64,000 nt of DNA from Acidobacteriota bacterium. GTDB lineage: Bacteria; Acidobacteriota; Terriglobia; UBA7540. The notes under the pieces are model-generated. The model searched no databases. It was not told the DNA's origin and was given only the letters and a program-made list of their open reading frames with translations. The translations under genes and the position numbers were made by a program. The stretch spans positions 328,557 to 392,556 of the forward strand of contig SCRD01000018.1 in assembly GCA_004298155.1 (NCBI GenBank), written 5' to 3'. Below are positions 53,473 through 63,301 of the stretch, one piece after another (within the stretch, counting starts at the first letter, position 1; the number at the start of each line of letters is the position of its first letter).

Positions 53473-54531
53473 ATGAAAACCTTGCTGGGCGTTCTTCTAG
53501 CTTTGGTGTTCCTCACAACAATAGTGCGGGGAGATGTGGTAACCCTGAAGAATGGTGACCGGATTACCGGAACCATGGTGACCATTAAGGGTGGCAATCT
53601 GGAGCTGAAGTCAGACGTTTTGGGCGTCCTGACGATCCCCTTGGCAAAGGTGGCAACCTTCTCGGCAGAAAAGCCTGCGGCGGTTATTGTGAAGGGCGAA
53701 AAACCTCTCCAGGGAGAGCTTCAGCTCGAATCCTCGGGAGATTGGCGGGTGACGGCAAACGGCAAGCCGCAAACTGTATCGGCCTCGAGTGTGGAGGCAA
53801 TCATGCCCGAGGAGTCCTACAACAAGCTCGTGGACCACACCGCAAAACCGTGGCAAGACTGGAAAGGAGCAGCCAGCCTGGGTTATAGCCTGCAAAATGG
53901 GGATCAACGGGCAAAAACTTTCAGCACAACCGTGGCGGCCACGCGAGAGCGGCCCGCGAGCCCGATCTTCAGTCGCCATTGGCGGACCAGCTACGGGCTG
54001 ACTGCTCTATTTGCTACCGCTTCGCAGGCAGGGGTGTCAGTAACGTCTAACACTCTCAGCACAAACCTGCGCCAAGATTACGTCTTTGCGCCGAGTGACT
54101 TCCTCTTCGGGCTGGCACAAGTGGACCACATCGGAGCCCAGGGCTTGTACTTGCGTCAGACTTACGGCGGTGGTTTTGGGCACGACTTGATCAGAAGCTC
54201 GCGTACACTCTTCAGCGTGCTGGGCGGCGCCACTTTCGTCCACGAGAAATTCTTCAGCGGCGACTATACCCAGAGTGCCGATGCGCTGGTGGGCGAGAAG
54301 CTTGGAATGCAGCTCACCAAAATAGTGCGGCTGGACCATACCCTGAATTTTTACCCCAATCTGTCCAACACGGGCCAATATCGGTTTGACACGGCCACCA
54401 CGCTATCCGTCAAGCTCAGCGGCAGGCTTTCTGCGAACGCTGGCGTGGTTGATTTCTATCTGAGCAATCCTGCTGCAGGCAGCAGGAAAAACAACATTGC
54501 CTTCACCACCGGATTGGGATATAGCTTTTAA
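53473..54531 (+). CDS. DUF481 outer-membrane protein (YdiY-like)
   Basis: A 352-aa protein with a signal peptide (LLGVLLALVFLTTIVRGD). Residues 20-110 form a small beta domain (VVTLKNGDRITGTMV, PLAKVATF) often seen in acidobacterial proteins. Residues 130-352 form the DUF481 beta-barrel, ending in the aromatic GLGYSF expected for outer-membrane insertion. GGAGG precedes the ATG. Function unknown; the E. coli relative is osmolarity- or salt-induced. It lies 135 bases upstream of the aquaporin gene on the same strand. Confidence 0.85.
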   Translation: MKTLLGVLLALVFLTTIVRGDVVTLKNGDRITGTMVTIKGGNLELKSDVLGVLTIPLAKVATFSAEKPAAVIVKGEKPLQGELQLESSGDWRVTANGKPQTVSASSVEAIMPEESYNKLVDHTAKPWQDWKGAASLGYSLQNGDQRAKTFSTTVAATRERPASPIFSRHWRTSYGLTALFATASQAGVSVTSNTLSTNLRQDYVFAPSDFLFGLAQVDHIGAQGLYLRQTYGGGFGHDLIRSSRTLFSVLGGATFVHEKFFSGDYTQSADALVGEKLGMQLTKIVRLDHTLNFYPNLSNTGQYRFDTATTLSVKLSGRLSANAGVVDFYLSNPAAGSRKNNIAFTTGLGYSF

Positions 54532-54666
54532 TACCCTAGTAACTTGTTTATGGACACTGGGAGAGTTACCATAGTGTACCGGCTGGTTCACGTGCGTATC
54601 TACCAAAAGATTTCGTGGCGCTCCGATGGGTCTTCGGACCTCGACTGATGTGGAAGGAGAACCAAT

Positions 54667-55362
54667 ATGTCATTGGGAAAACGCTGTGGGGCAGAATTCT
54701 TTGGAACATTCTGGCTGGTGTTTGGAGGGTGCGGGAGCGCGGTCCTGGCGGCTGCCTTCCCGAGTCTTGGCATCGGATTCGCAGGGGTCGCACTGGCTTT
54801 CGGGCTCACGTTGTTAACCATGTGCTATGCCATCGGGCACATTTCCGGCTGTCACATCAACCCGGCGGTTTCATTGGGACTATGGGCCGGCGGACGCTTT
54901 CCAGTCTCGGAGCTTATTCCGTACATCGTGGCTCAAGTGCTCGGCGCCGTCGCGGCCTCTGCCGTTCTCTACGTGATCGCGGCAGGCAAGGCCGGGTTTG
55001 ATCTGAGCGCCGGTTTCGCCTCCAATGGATATGCCAGTCATTCGCCTGGTGGTTATTCCCTTACATCCTGCCTCGTGACTGAGATAGTCCTCACCTTCTT
55101 CTTTTTGTTTGTCATAATGGGCGCCACTGACGGCCGTGCCCCCAAGGGCTTTGCCGGCGTCGCCATCGGGCTCGCCCTGACGTTGACCCTCCTGGTCGGG
55201 ATTCCCATCGACAATCTCTCGGTCAACCCTGCGCGGAGCACAGGACCGGCACTCTTTGTTGGGGGCTGGGCGCTCGCGCAACTGTGGGCCTTCTGGGTAG
55301 CTCCGATCGCAGGTGCGATTTTGGCTGGTATTGTGTATTCAAGACTGTTCAGACAAGAGTAA
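54667..55362 (+). CDS. aqpZ: Aquaporin Z-like water channel
   Basis: A 231-aa MIP-family protein with six helices and two NPA half-helices: HINPAVSLG near residue 65 and [13 protein letters not shown] near 187. The latter's Arg is the selectivity-filter Arg. Water-selective members share the [12 protein letters not shown] context. AAGGAG lies 7 bases before the ATG. It lies 98 bases before mscL, on the same strand. Confidence 0.93.
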   Translation: MSLGKRCGAEFFGTFWLVFGGCGSAVLAAAFPSLGIGFAGVALAFGLTLLTMCYAIGHISGCHINPAVSLGLWAGGRFPVSELIPYIVAQVLGAVAASAVLYVIAAGKAGFDLSAGFASNGYASHSPGGYSLTSCLVTEIVLTFFFLFVIMGATDGRAPKGFAGVAIGLALTLTLLVGIPIDNLSVNPARSTGPALFVGGWALAQLWAFWVAPIAGAILAGIVYSRLFRQE

Positions 55363-55460
55363 CGCAATGAAACACTGGAGCTGAATTCGGGCGTTCACGT
55401 GCCGGCAACCGGGTACGGGAGGGGGTAGCGCGACCCTTAATCTCAAAACGGAGGAATCCC

Positions 55461-55907
55461 ATGTGGAGTGAATTCAAAGCTTTCGTAATGCGGGGTAACG
55501 TGCTGGATATGGCAGTGGGAATCATCATGGGTGTTGCCTTTGGCAAAGTCGTCACCTCGCTGGTGAATGACGTCATCATGCCGCCCATCGGCAAGCTGCT
55601 GGGCAATGTCGATTTCTCGAATTTCTTTGTCACCCTTTCCACCCAGCATTTTGATACGGTAGCGGATGCCAAGAAGGCCGGAGTAGCCGCCATCGCCTAT
55701 GGAACTTTTATTAACACCATTATCGAATTTGTGATCGTTGCCTTTGCCGTCTTCGTGCTCATCAAGTGGGTGAACCGATTGATGCCGAAGCCTGCCGCGG
55801 CGGCTCCTGCGCCTCCCTCGACGAAGGATTGCGGATATTGCAAGATGAGCATTCCGGCGGCAGCCACGCGTTGCCCGCACTGCACCTCGCAGCTTAGCGC
55901 AGCCTAG
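55461..55907 (+). CDS. mscL: Large-conductance mechanosensitive channel MscL with zinc-ribbon tail
   Basis: A 148-aa protein. The MscL opening WSEFKAFVMRGNVLDMAVGIIMGVAFGKVV and the second helix GTFINTIIEFVIVAFAVFVLIKWVNRL are clear. After the usual end there is a Pro/Ala linker and a C-terminal double CxxC (CGYCKMS...CPHC), a zinc ribbon not found in most MscL proteins. The channel opens under membrane tension on osmotic downshift. AAACGGAGG precedes the ATG. Together with aqpZ it forms an osmotic-response pair. Confidence 0.93.
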   Translation: MWSEFKAFVMRGNVLDMAVGIIMGVAFGKVVTSLVNDVIMPPIGKLLGNVDFSNFFVTLSTQHFDTVADAKKAGVAAIAYGTFINTIIEFVIVAFAVFVLIKWVNRLMPKPAAAAPAPPSTKDCGYCKMSIPAAATRCPHCTSQLSAA

Positions 55908-56146
55908 GGCATGGCGGAAGCTTGCCGGTGGGAGCGCCAGAGGCGCTGCAGCGGCGATCGTTGAATCACTTTTTCAAGCAAAGTACCCAATCTGGGTCAG
56001 GACCATAGAGGCCGAAAGGACACAGTTATCTTCGCGGGGACGGGTCATTTCAGTTGCGAACGCTATACAAGTGAAGTGTGGCTTCAAGAGACGGAGCCAC
56101 GTTCATACTTTGATATATGATGTTAAACCTAAAGGAGGAAACTCAA
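55908..56146. promoter_or_regulatory. Intergenic region with hairpin before the PEGA/OmpA gene
   Basis: GTGGCT/AGCCAC arms at 56078-56100 form a 6-bp stem with an 11-base loop, 47 bases before the start. No clean promoter hexamers are seen. Confidence 0.35.
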
Positions 56147-57850
56147 ATGCGTATTGGTCGGCCCAGCCGATTCTTCTTAGCCATGGCCATCCTGGCTCTG
56201 GTTTGCGCACAACCTGTGATGGCGCAAACGGGGAAGCTCAAGGTCCGGGTCACTCCCCGGGAGACTTACATTTATGCCGACGGAAAACCTGTCGTGGAAG
56301 CGAGAGGACACACCGTTACTCTCTCGGCGGGAGAACACAAGATCGGCTTGTACAACTATGGCTATAAGCCGGAATCCCGTAGCGTCACCATCCAGGCCCA
56401 CAAGACGACCACAATCGACGTCACGATGCAAGCTGTTCCCGGCACGGTTTCGGGGCCGTGGGGCTGCATCACCCTGGAGGGCGCGCCACGTGCTGCCGTG
56501 CTGCTGAACGGTACCGAGCCCGAAGTCTTTTTTGTTGGTCACGGCGATGAATTTGACAACGAGTGGGTCTGGAAGCAGGAACTTCTCGTGCCCCCGGGCA
56601 AACATGAGTTGGTTGTCCAGGCCCGCGACCGTGACCCCTGGACAACAACCGTCGATGTTCAAGCCAACCAGCGCGTAGTGGTTGATGCCTATAAAGGTGT
56701 GCGCAAGACCGTACCCTGGAAGCGTGGAGAGAAGATGCAGTCACTGCCGCGGTTCAAGGCGGGAATGTCAAGCGCCACAGTGGCCGTTCAAAAGGTCACA
56801 GGCCAGTTTTCTGCCTCTCCGGGCCAGGTTAAATGTGGCGAATCGGCGCATCTGGCCTGGTCCTCAGAGGGGGCTGGGAAAACCGACCTCAATGGCTCCG
56901 CCGTGGCAGCCAGTGGCGACCAGACAATCCAGCCCAAGCAGACGACTACGTACGACTTCACGGCCGCAGGGCCGGGCGGGGTCGTAAAGCAAAGCGCAAC
57001 TGTTAACGTCGATTCAGCCATCCAGGCTTCCCTCAGCATCAGCCCTGGCGAGGTTCGATACCACAAAGTGGGTGATAAAGTGGTCGAACAGGGTTCTGCC
57101 ACGATGTCGTGGTCGACGACGAATGCACAGGTGGTGTCCATTGATCCCCTGGGTACTGTTGAGGCAAGCGGCAGCAAGACCCTGACTCCAACACCTAAAA
57201 AGACAGATTACGGTCCGGTAGACGAAACCGATACATATACCTTACATGCCACTAACGAATGTGGTGGATCTCAAACCGAGACTGCTACCCTGCACATCGT
57301 CGGGCTTATCGAGCGCGAGCACGTGGAAGTCACGCTCTCCAGCATCTTTTTCCCCACCGCCTGGCCTGATAAACGCCATGCCCAGGACGGCCTGTTGAGC
57401 AGCCAGAAGGCGGCCCTGGATAAGCTTGCAGACACCTTCGTCAGACACCATGAGGCCCAGCCTGAATCGCGACTCCTGCTGGAAGCTCACGCTGACCGCA
57501 GAGGATCGCGCGGCTACAACATGCAGCTCTCTGAACGACGCGCCAACATTGTCAAGGATTACCTGGTGAGTAAAGGCGTTTCGGCAGATCTGATTGAAAT
57601 CAAGGCATTCGGTTGGACCCAGAACCTGAGTCTGGCCGAAGTGAAAAAACTTGAGTCGGACAATCCCAGTAAGCCTGCCCAAATCCGGAATTGGGTGACG
57701 GACCGGCTTGCTCACAACCGCCGCGTGGATCCCGTGCTCGAGCCCGATAATCTGCGACCCACGCCCTACTACCCGCACGATGCTTCCGATAGCAAGATCC
57801 TGCAGATGCGCGGAAAACCATCGTTGCGGACAGTCCGGAAAAGTCAATAG
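56147..57850 (+). CDS. PEGA-domain and OmpA-like envelope protein
   Basis: About 567 aa. A signal peptide (FFLAMAILALVCAQPVMAQ) is followed by a PEGA-type domain (RVTPRETYIYADGKPV, HKIGLYNYGYKPES), two Ig-like 'GESAHLAWSSEGAG' modules (about 220-390), and an OmpA-like peptidoglycan-binding domain (about 405-500; LLLEAHADRRGSRGYNMQLSERRANIVKDYL). The Asp and Arg that bind diaminopimelate are visible in HADRRGS...LSERRA. A lone envelope-anchoring protein. AAAGGAGG sits 8 bases before the ATG at 56147, which decides against the ATG at 56117. Confidence 0.83.
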   Translation: MRIGRPSRFFLAMAILALVCAQPVMAQTGKLKVRVTPRETYIYADGKPVVEARGHTVTLSAGEHKIGLYNYGYKPESRSVTIQAHKTTTIDVTMQAVPGTVSGPWGCITLEGAPRAAVLLNGTEPEVFFVGHGDEFDNEWVWKQELLVPPGKHELVVQARDRDPWTTTVDVQANQRVVVDAYKGVRKTVPWKRGEKMQSLPRFKAGMSSATVAVQKVTGQFSASPGQVKCGESAHLAWSSEGAGKTDLNGSAVAASGDQTIQPKQTTTYDFTAAGPGGVVKQSATVNVDSAIQASLSISPGEVRYHKVGDKVVEQGSATMSWSTTNAQVVSIDPLGTVEASGSKTLTPTPKKTDYGPVDETDTYTLHATNECGGSQTETATLHIVGLIEREHVEVTLSSIFFPTAWPDKRHAQDGLLSSQKAALDKLADTFVRHHEAQPESRLLLEAHADRRGSRGYNMQLSERRANIVKDYLVSKGVSADLIEIKAFGWTQNLSLAEVKKLESDNPSKPAQIRNWVTDRLAHNRRVDPVLEPDNLRPTPYYPHDASDSKILQMRGKPSLRTVRKSQ

Positions 57851-58258
57851 AAATAGCTGCGTTCTCGTCAGCTAGCTCTGTGGCTTAGGTTAATTTCAAT
57901 GCGCAGCCGGGTCTCGCAATGGCGAGGCCCGGCAATCCCCGGAGACTTCGGTGGCCCAGTGTGCGACGAACGGATAGACGAAAAGAGCAAACTTAAATTG
58001 GCTGCTGCTCGCCCAGTGGATTTTGGGAATATTGTGCGCCGTTCTTGAATTCCGGCAGGCGTTTCCGTCTTTTTCTGTCCCTCTGTTAATTTCTCCACTG
58101 CCATAGTGATTCAATTTTAGAAACAGACTGTCAATTAGCAGCTCCAGCCATCAGCCGTGTTCTATTCGCGCAAGGCTGATGATTGGGGTAGAATTTGACT
58201 TCAGCCAGAGGATGGTTCATTCTCATTTCATCCGCGTTTTCCGGGCATTTATAAGACG
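57851..58258. other. Intergenic region before cimA
   Basis: About 400 bases. Minus-strand frames at 57868-58104 and 57896-58114 look unlike proteins and have no ribosome sites. TAGAAT at 58189-58194 is a weak -10 candidate for cimA. A GCCGGG/CCCGGC-type inverted pair lies at about 57905-57932. Confidence 0.35.
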
Positions 58259-59911
58259 ATGAGAAAAGTTCAGATTTACGATACAACGCTGCGAGACGGC
58301 TCGCAGGGCGAAAGCATTTCCTTTTCGCTGGAAGACAAGCTGCACATCGTCCGGAAGCTGGACGAGTTGGGTGTCGACTACATCGAAGGCGGCTGGCCAG
58401 GGTCAAACAACAAGGACCTGGAGCTTTTCCAGCAGACGCAGAGGGTGACGCTGCAGCACGCCAGGATGGCGGCCTTCGGCAGCACGCGCCATCCGCGCTA
58501 TCAGGCAGACAGCGACCCGAACCTGAATGCCCTGGTGGAAGCCAACACCCCCGTGGTAACGATTTTCGGGAAGAGTTGGGACCTGCACGTGAAGACAGCT
58601 CTGGGAATCACTCTGGATGAAAATCTCGACCTGATTCGAGAGTCGGTTGCCTTCCTGAAATCGCGCGGGAAAGAAGTGATTTACGACGCTGAGCATTATT
58701 TTGATGGTTTCAAGGCTGACCTCGACTACGCGCTGGCCACTTTGAAGGCGGCCGAAGAGGCAGGCGCCCATACGATTGTCCTGTGCGACACGAACGGCGG
58801 TACGCTGACCTCCGACATTCAAGAGCGCTTCGTGCGAGCTTCCAGGCACGTCAGCACGCCTTTGGGCATTCACACACACAATGACAGCGAGATGGGCGTT
58901 GCCAACGCTATTGTGGCGGTGCAGGCAGGAGCGATGCAGGTGCAGGGAACCATCAACGGTTACGGTGAGCGTTGTGGGAACGCCAACCTATGTTCCGTGA
59001 TTGCCAACATTGAACTGAAACTCGGCATGAGTTCGATCGGTAAGGAGAATCTAAGGCAGTTGACTGAGGTTTCACATTACATCAGCGAGCTGGCCAACCT
59101 GCTGCCGCGCACGGACCAGGCGTACGTCGGCAAGAGCGCCTTTGCCCACAAGGGCGGGATCCACGTGAGCGCAGTAATGAAGGAAACCGCCGCTTATGAA
59201 CACATCGATCCGGCGCTGGTGGGGAACGCCCGCCGCGTGCTGGTGTCGGAACTTTCCGGGAGGAGCAACATTCTCTATAAGGCCGCTGAGCGCGGATTGA
59301 AGATTGACAAATCCAGCGCCGCCGCCAAGATTGTTGTGGATAAGCTGAAGGAGATGGAGCACTACGGTTACCAGTTCGAGGGCGCCGAGGCTTCATTCGA
59401 GGTGCTGTTTGACAGGCTGGTGCACGAAACCAAAGACCTTTTTGAGCTGGATGGTTTCCGCGTCATTACGGAAAAGAAGGGTGCCGGCGAGCCCTACTCC
59501 GAGGCCGTGATCAAACTGAGAGTGGACGGCGCGGAGGAGCATACGGCCGCGGAAGGTTCGGGGCCCGTAAGCGCGCTCGACAGGGCCCTAAGAAAATCCC
59601 TGACCACCTTTTTCCCTTGCATTCGGAATGTTCGCCTGACTGATTACAAGGTGCGTGTGTTGAATTCTGAAGGCGGAACCAACGCCAAGGTCCGGGTGCT
59701 CATCGAGTCGAGCGACGGGCAGGAAAGCTGGGGAACGGTGGGCGTCTCTGAAAACCTGATTGAGGCGAGCTGGCAGGCCCTGGTGGACAGCATCACCTAC
59801 AAGCTTAAGAAGGAACACGGCCCACGAAAGAAAGGGAGCCCTGCGGATAAAGCCACGGCTAGTGAACCGAGGCCCGGCCGCAAGGAGGCCGTCGGCTCAC
59901 AACATTCCTGA
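58259..59911 (+). CDS. cimA: Citramalate synthase (LeuA-like)
   Basis: A 550-aa protein. The DRE-TIM metallolyase start [13 protein letters not shown] (residues 6-18), the HTHND metal motif ([15 protein letters not shown]) and [12 protein letters not shown] are all present. A C-terminal LeuA-like allosteric domain follows (about 410-520). Length and the GESISFS opening favour CimA over LeuA: it makes (R)-citramalate from pyruvate and acetyl-CoA for isoleucine. The last 35 residues are low-complexity. There is no ribosome site before the ATG. No leu or ilv genes adjoin. Confidence 0.88.
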   Translation: MRKVQIYDTTLRDGSQGESISFSLEDKLHIVRKLDELGVDYIEGGWPGSNNKDLELFQQTQRVTLQHARMAAFGSTRHPRYQADSDPNLNALVEANTPVVTIFGKSWDLHVKTALGITLDENLDLIRESVAFLKSRGKEVIYDAEHYFDGFKADLDYALATLKAAEEAGAHTIVLCDTNGGTLTSDIQERFVRASRHVSTPLGIHTHNDSEMGVANAIVAVQAGAMQVQGTINGYGERCGNANLCSVIANIELKLGMSSIGKENLRQLTEVSHYISELANLLPRTDQAYVGKSAFAHKGGIHVSAVMKETAAYEHIDPALVGNARRVLVSELSGRSNILYKAAERGLKIDKSSAAAKIVVDKLKEMEHYGYQFEGAEASFEVLFDRLVHETKDLFELDGFRVITEKKGAGEPYSEAVIKLRVDGAEEHTAAEGSGPVSALDRALRKSLTTFFPCIRNVRLTDYKVRVLNSEGGTNAKVRVLIESSDGQESWGTVGVSENLIEASWQALVDSITYKLKKEHGPRKKGSPADKATASEPRPGRKEAVGSQHS

Positions 59912-60403
59912 CCTGGGGACATCACGCTTTTACAGCCAGCTTCTTCAGATCCGGGGCCCTTCGCTGCTCGGGGCGCGGGATTTGCGCCCGAGCCGTGACC
60001 AGGAAGCAAGGAGCGCCTATGCTGGGATAAGAAAAGCTCGTGGCGTTCGTCTCAATCCTTGACCCTGCCCGTGCCAAGGGGTTCTATCACAACACCTTAT
60101 TGATCCGCATCGAGAAGAATATCGCAGCGTCCTGCAGCGATGGTGCCCTCACCCCTGATCTTTGCATGACCCGCCGAATAGTGCGTCCATCTGTTATGGG
60201 CCTTATCCTCCCTCGCCGCGGCGGTGGCACAGAACGCGAGCAAGGAGAAAGGTGCGATGGGTGCCTGCGAAAAGTGGAAGCCCCGTGGTGGAGCTGCGCA
60301 CTGACAGGGGCCACGGCCCGCGCCAAGACGCGCCGCCGATTAGCAACGCGTCTGGCGGCAAGTCGTCGGTGATAACTGACCACTTGCGGGCCTGCGTGTC
60401 ATA
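59912..60403. other. Intergenic region before the convergent TonB receptor
   Basis: About 490 bases without a gene. Short frames at 60040-60455 on both strands show no family pattern and look spurious. Confidence 0.4.
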
Positions 60404-63301
60404 TTATTTCTCGCGTCCGAAGTCCCACCGGAGACCAAAGCTGTATGTAGGCTGATAGTATTCGCGTTGGATGAAAAACTGAGGACTGCCCTGGTAAAAC
60501 CCAAAAACCTCATTGTTAAGGTTTAACAAGGAAACGAGCGCCGTGAGGCCTTTCCCCAGGTAAAAACTCCCTTGCGCATCCGTCTGAAGGTGAGAATAGA
60601 GGTAAATGTCGCCGGAAGGACCGTAGAGGCCGCCCCGTGTGGGATCGGGAACCGGGTCGCCCGCGTTGGGCTGGCAATTGCCGCTCGCATCGACCATTTC
60701 GGCGCCCTGGCAGGCGACGAAGTTGTAGGCGTAAATATTCGGACCATTGTAGACGAGACCGGCGCCAACATTTAGCCGGCCGAAGGTGTATGTCGGGAGG
60801 ATATTCCAGGTATTGGGAGCCTGCCGAAGGAGCGCGGGCCTGTCAATCCGAAGTCCCGGGTTGATATTACTGGCTTGCGAGGTTGCGTAGCTGTAATTTG
60901 CCAGGACACCGAATCCTCGCAATAGCCCTGGGAGATACGTAAAGTGCTGTTCGAAACTCAATTCGACACCCGCGATGTGAGCTGAGCCGGCGTTCGCGGC
61001 CTGGCTGATCAAACACGAGGCTTGGGGGCACGCCGGGTTGGCCTTGGGCCCAGAAAACAGATTGACGATGGGGTCGGATATGTCCTTGTAGAAGAAGCCG
61101 CCCCGGATCACCCCAACCGGGTTCAAGTAGCGTTCGTAGAGCACATCGAAATCGTTAGCGTGTTCTGGTTTCAGCGCCGGATTGCCAACCGTGACGAGCG
61201 GAGGGAAATAGGACTGGTCCACGCTGGTCGCCGTGGTCAGGAATTGCGGGTCAGGGCGGGAGATGCCGCGCGCGTAAGCAAACCGGAGGTCCGAATGGTT
61301 GTCGAGCTTGAATTGGAGTGAAGCACTCGGAAGGGGGTCGAGATACGAGTTGGTTCCTTTTGCGCAGAGGCAAGGGTTGACCAAAGTCGTGTCGAAGCTG
61401 AGCGTGTCATCGTGGGTAGCCTCGAAGCGGATGCCCGTAATTAGGGTGAAGCGGCTGAAGCTGATGGTATTCATGGCGTATCCGGCGGCGACGCGCTCGA
61501 CCAGGTCGAAGTTGTTGGAGTTCCCGCCGTATGTGGAGCTCAAGGTGAAAGCGGAGGGATTTGCGGCAAGATATGAGTTGATTTTATACCAGTCAATCCA
61601 CGGTCCCACGGTATAAGATCCGCCATAATAGGGGTGGGTATAGCCCACGCCGGGGTCTACGAACTGGCTCCCAAGGATGGAGCTATTCGCGAAGTAGTCG
61701 TTCTCCCACGAGTCATCGAATTTATGGGCATTGCTGAACCAGAACCCGAACTGGAATACCCCAGGATGAGAGCCGGCAAAATAGGCGCGGCCCGCGGAAA
61801 CCGACCCTTGCAGGTTGAGTTGCGCGGCGAGTCCGTGATTGGTTTGCGCAATCGCGATCGTCCCAGTGGAGGTCGTGCCCAATTGCAGATTGGCCGGGTT
61901 GTACATTTCCGTGAAACAGGCGGAGGTGAAACTCGGGAGATAGCGGTTCGTGGTCGCCGCCGCGTCGTACTGGCAATTGCTGTTGCTCGGAACGAAGTCG
62001 AAGCTGGCAATAGACTCGCCGCCATTGATGGGGTTCAGCATGCGTGAGCGAGCGACGGAACCTTCCCATTGAAAGGTCCACTTGCCAGTCGTATGATCGC
62101 CGCCCAGAATCAGGTCGGCGATTTGAAAGTCACCGTCCCGCCTCTCCGTGTTGAAGCTTGGCAGGTTCGTGCCGGGGATCGTGTCGTTGGTGGAGAGGGC
62201 ATAATCTATGCGGTTCCCGAAATCTTTGAATTCCGAGAACAGGCTGCGAACATAAAAAGTTGAGCTGTTATTAAGCCTGTAATCGAGGTTGGCGCCAAAT
62301 CCATATCGCTTGCGGTCGTAACGATAATCACGAATATCCATGTTGGTGAACTCGAAGCTATTGTCGATGCTGTTGAAGCCGGGAACAGGCTCAATATCGT
62401 TAATCCCCCGGCCGTTGTAGTCATAGGAAGCGCTGAACATTACACCCACACGCTTTTGTGCCCCGAATCGCCGGCCGGCCGTGCCACCGAAACCATAGAC
62501 CGACCGCGTGTTATCAATGGGCGTGAATCCTCCCGAGCTGAAGAGGGAAAGGACCGGACGGTCGCCAGCAGTCTTGGTGGTGATATTCACTGACCCGCCG
62601 ATCGCATCGCCCGGCTGGTCGGCCTCGATCGTCTTGTAAATTTGCACTGACTGAACGAGGTCAGCCGGAATGGTATCCAATTTGACCTGCCGGACCCCGC
62701 CTTCAGGCGAGGGAACTTCGATGCCATCAATCGTTAAATTGCTCAGCTCAGGCGCGGTCCCTCGAACCTGGACGTACTTGCCTTCGCCTTCGTCGCGCTC
62801 AAGAGTTACCCCTGGCAATCGGCCCACGGCGTCGGCGACGTTCGCGTTCGGGAGACTTCGAATGACCTTGGCTGGCAGCACATCAAGGATATTCGACGTG
62901 GTACGCTCCTCATTGATCGCCTCGGCGATGCCGTGCGCCGTGCTGCTCGTTACCGTAATCTCCTGCTTTTGAGAAGCAACCTGGAGAACGACGTTCACGT
63001 TCGATACTTGACCTGCAGCAACCGTGACTTCCTTGGTCAGGGACGAAAAACCGACATAGGAAAACGCTATCGTATAACTGCCTGGCGCAACGCCCCTAAT
63101 CGCAAAATTGCCGTGGGCATCGGTCGCGATTTTGATGCTACCGGGCGTCAGAACAATCCCTGCCCCTGGCAGTGCTTCCTGATTGATGTCAGATACCGTA
63201 CCGGTGATCGTGCCTGTGGTGCGCTGTGCGAACATGGAAACAGGCCCGGGCAGAGCGATTGCGAGGCAAAGAAATAGTGCCGTAAAGAAGATACGTTTCA
63301 T
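60404..63301 (-). CDS. TonB-dependent receptor with carboxypeptidase-regulatory-like domain
   Basis: A 965-aa outer-membrane transporter. After a signal peptide (FFTALFLCLAIALPGPVSMFAQ) comes a CarboxypepD_reg-like domain (about 28-110; GTITGTVSDINQEALPGAGIVL). A plug domain follows (about 130-240; LPNANVADAVGRLPGVTLERDEGEGKYVQVRG), then a 22-strand barrel ending YSFGLRWDFGREK. Such acidobacterial receptors import large substrates such as glycans or siderophores through TonB. No SusD partner is adjacent. AGGGG lies 9 bases before the ATG. Confidence 0.9.
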   Translation of the reverse strand: MKRIFFTALFLCLAIALPGPVSMFAQRTTGTITGTVSDINQEALPGAGIVLTPGSIKIATDAHGNFAIRGVAPGSYTIAFSYVGFSSLTKEVTVAAGQVSNVNVVLQVASQKQEITVTSSTAHGIAEAINEERTTSNILDVLPAKVIRSLPNANVADAVGRLPGVTLERDEGEGKYVQVRGTAPELSNLTIDGIEVPSPEGGVRQVKLDTIPADLVQSVQIYKTIEADQPGDAIGGSVNITTKTAGDRPVLSLFSSGGFTPIDNTRSVYGFGGTAGRRFGAQKRVGVMFSASYDYNGRGINDIEPVPGFNSIDNSFEFTNMDIRDYRYDRKRYGFGANLDYRLNNSSTFYVRSLFSEFKDFGNRIDYALSTNDTIPGTNLPSFNTERRDGDFQIADLILGGDHTTGKWTFQWEGSVARSRMLNPINGGESIASFDFVPSNSNCQYDAAATTNRYLPSFTSACFTEMYNPANLQLGTTSTGTIAIAQTNHGLAAQLNLQGSVSAGRAYFAGSHPGVFQFGFWFSNAHKFDDSWENDYFANSSILGSQFVDPGVGYTHPYYGGSYTVGPWIDWYKINSYLAANPSAFTLSSTYGGNSNNFDLVERVAAGYAMNTISFSRFTLITGIRFEATHDDTLSFDTTLVNPCLCAKGTNSYLDPLPSASLQFKLDNHSDLRFAYARGISRPDPQFLTTATSVDQSYFPPLVTVGNPALKPEHANDFDVLYERYLNPVGVIRGGFFYKDISDPIVNLFSGPKANPACPQASCLISQAANAGSAHIAGVELSFEQHFTYLPGLLRGFGVLANYSYATSQASNINPGLRIDRPALLRQAPNTWNILPTYTFGRLNVGAGLVYNGPNIYAYNFVACQGAEMVDASGNCQPNAGDPVPDPTRGGLYGPSGDIYLYSHLQTDAQGSFYLGKGLTALVSLLNLNNEVFGFYQGSPQFFIQREYYQPTYSFGLRWDFGREK

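Noticed and set aside
57868..58114. Two overlapping minus-strand ORFs before cimA
   Set aside because: No motif, no ribosome site, and both frames are equally open, which suggests non-coding DNA.
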